Source of the DNA: Lophium mytilinum
Taxonomy: Eukaryota; Ascomycota; Dothideomycetes; Mytilinidiales; Mytilinidiaceae
Direction: 5' to 3'
Assembly (NCBI GenBank): GCA_010093605.1
Contig: MU004199.1
Location: 131,609-195,608 of the forward strand
DNA length: 64,000 nucleotides
Part shown: piece by piece, positions 63,987 through 64,000 of the stretch
How positions within the stretch are numbered: the first letter of the stretch is position 1
How the letters are laid out: the number at the start of each line of letters is the position of its first letter
Position numbers and translations under genes: made by a program
The notes under the pieces: model-generated
What the model was told of the DNA's origin: nothing
Databases searched by the model: none
Seen by the model: the letters and a program-made list of their open reading frames with translations, nothing else

Positions 63987-64000
63987 CTAGAGTGATGGGT

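Noticed and set aside
1-64000. CRISPR arrays, insertion sequences and ribosome binding sites
   Set aside because: The window is eukaryotic; the regular repeats lack the short identical repeats and unique spacers of CRISPR.

Overview
The window is nuclear DNA of a filamentous ascomycete (Pezizomycotina). Genes carry short introns, mostly 45-80 nt, with GT(A/G)-type donors, TGCTAAC or CTAAC-like branch points and CAG/TAG acceptors. The gene set is typical of such fungi: a HET-domain gene, a Zn2Cys6 regulator, a BYS1-domain secreted protein, Hos3-type deacetylase, and MFS sugar and TRI12-type transporters. Gene style suggests Dothideomycetes, but that is inference. I support 24 protein-coding loci, one of them with an in-frame stop, plus one doubtful coding relic and one intron-containing tRNA-like gene. 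Exon coordinates were derived by hand from splice signals and phase; every multi-exon model below closes in frame unless stated.

Layout. 1-8.2 kb: 3' part of histidinol-phosphatase (HIS2), two short-chain dehydrogenases, an aldo-keto reductase and a doubtful coding relic. 9.9-17.3 kb: a BYS1-domain secreted protein, then a tandem trio of paralogous six-cysteine secreted proteins, the most effector-like part of the window. 17.5-25.5 kb: two GNAT acetyltransferases flanking DDI1 (ubiquitin shuttle/protease), then RRP8 (25S rRNA methyltransferase). 26.8-38.6 kb: an accessory block with a RING-BTB protein, a 940-residue relative, an F-box protein and a HET gene interrupted by a stop. 38.6-44.2 kb: a sugar-type MFS transporter and a secreted lactonase-fold beta-propeller. 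44.9-45.8 kb: the tRNA-like gene beside an AT-rich, RIP-like island. 45.9-60.3 kb: mostly housekeeping, namely queuine tRNA-ribosyltransferase (9 exons including a 10-nt one), HOS3-like deacetylase, a DUF1774-like membrane protein, AP-1 beta-adaptin, EMC4 and a medium-chain dehydrogenase. 60.4-64 kb: a Zn2Cys6 regulator and the 3' part of a TRI12-like MFS pump that runs off the right edge.

The most unusual feature is a dispersed minisatellite family. Five intergenic clusters between 28 and 55 kb (about 28.2-29.0, 32.5-32.7, 35.0-35.3, 44.4-44.8 and 54.5-54.9 kb) share a core like ACACCGTCTG followed by GTCCCTCAGC. They are arranged with very regular but cluster-specific periods (97-98, about 76, 152 and 78-79 bp), and each lies just downstream of a coding region. 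I know of no described family with this structure. Other points of interest are a start codon split by an intron in DDI1, tiny exons of 10 and 18 nt at functional motifs, intron gain or loss within the secreted trio, and a RING-BTB domain combination.
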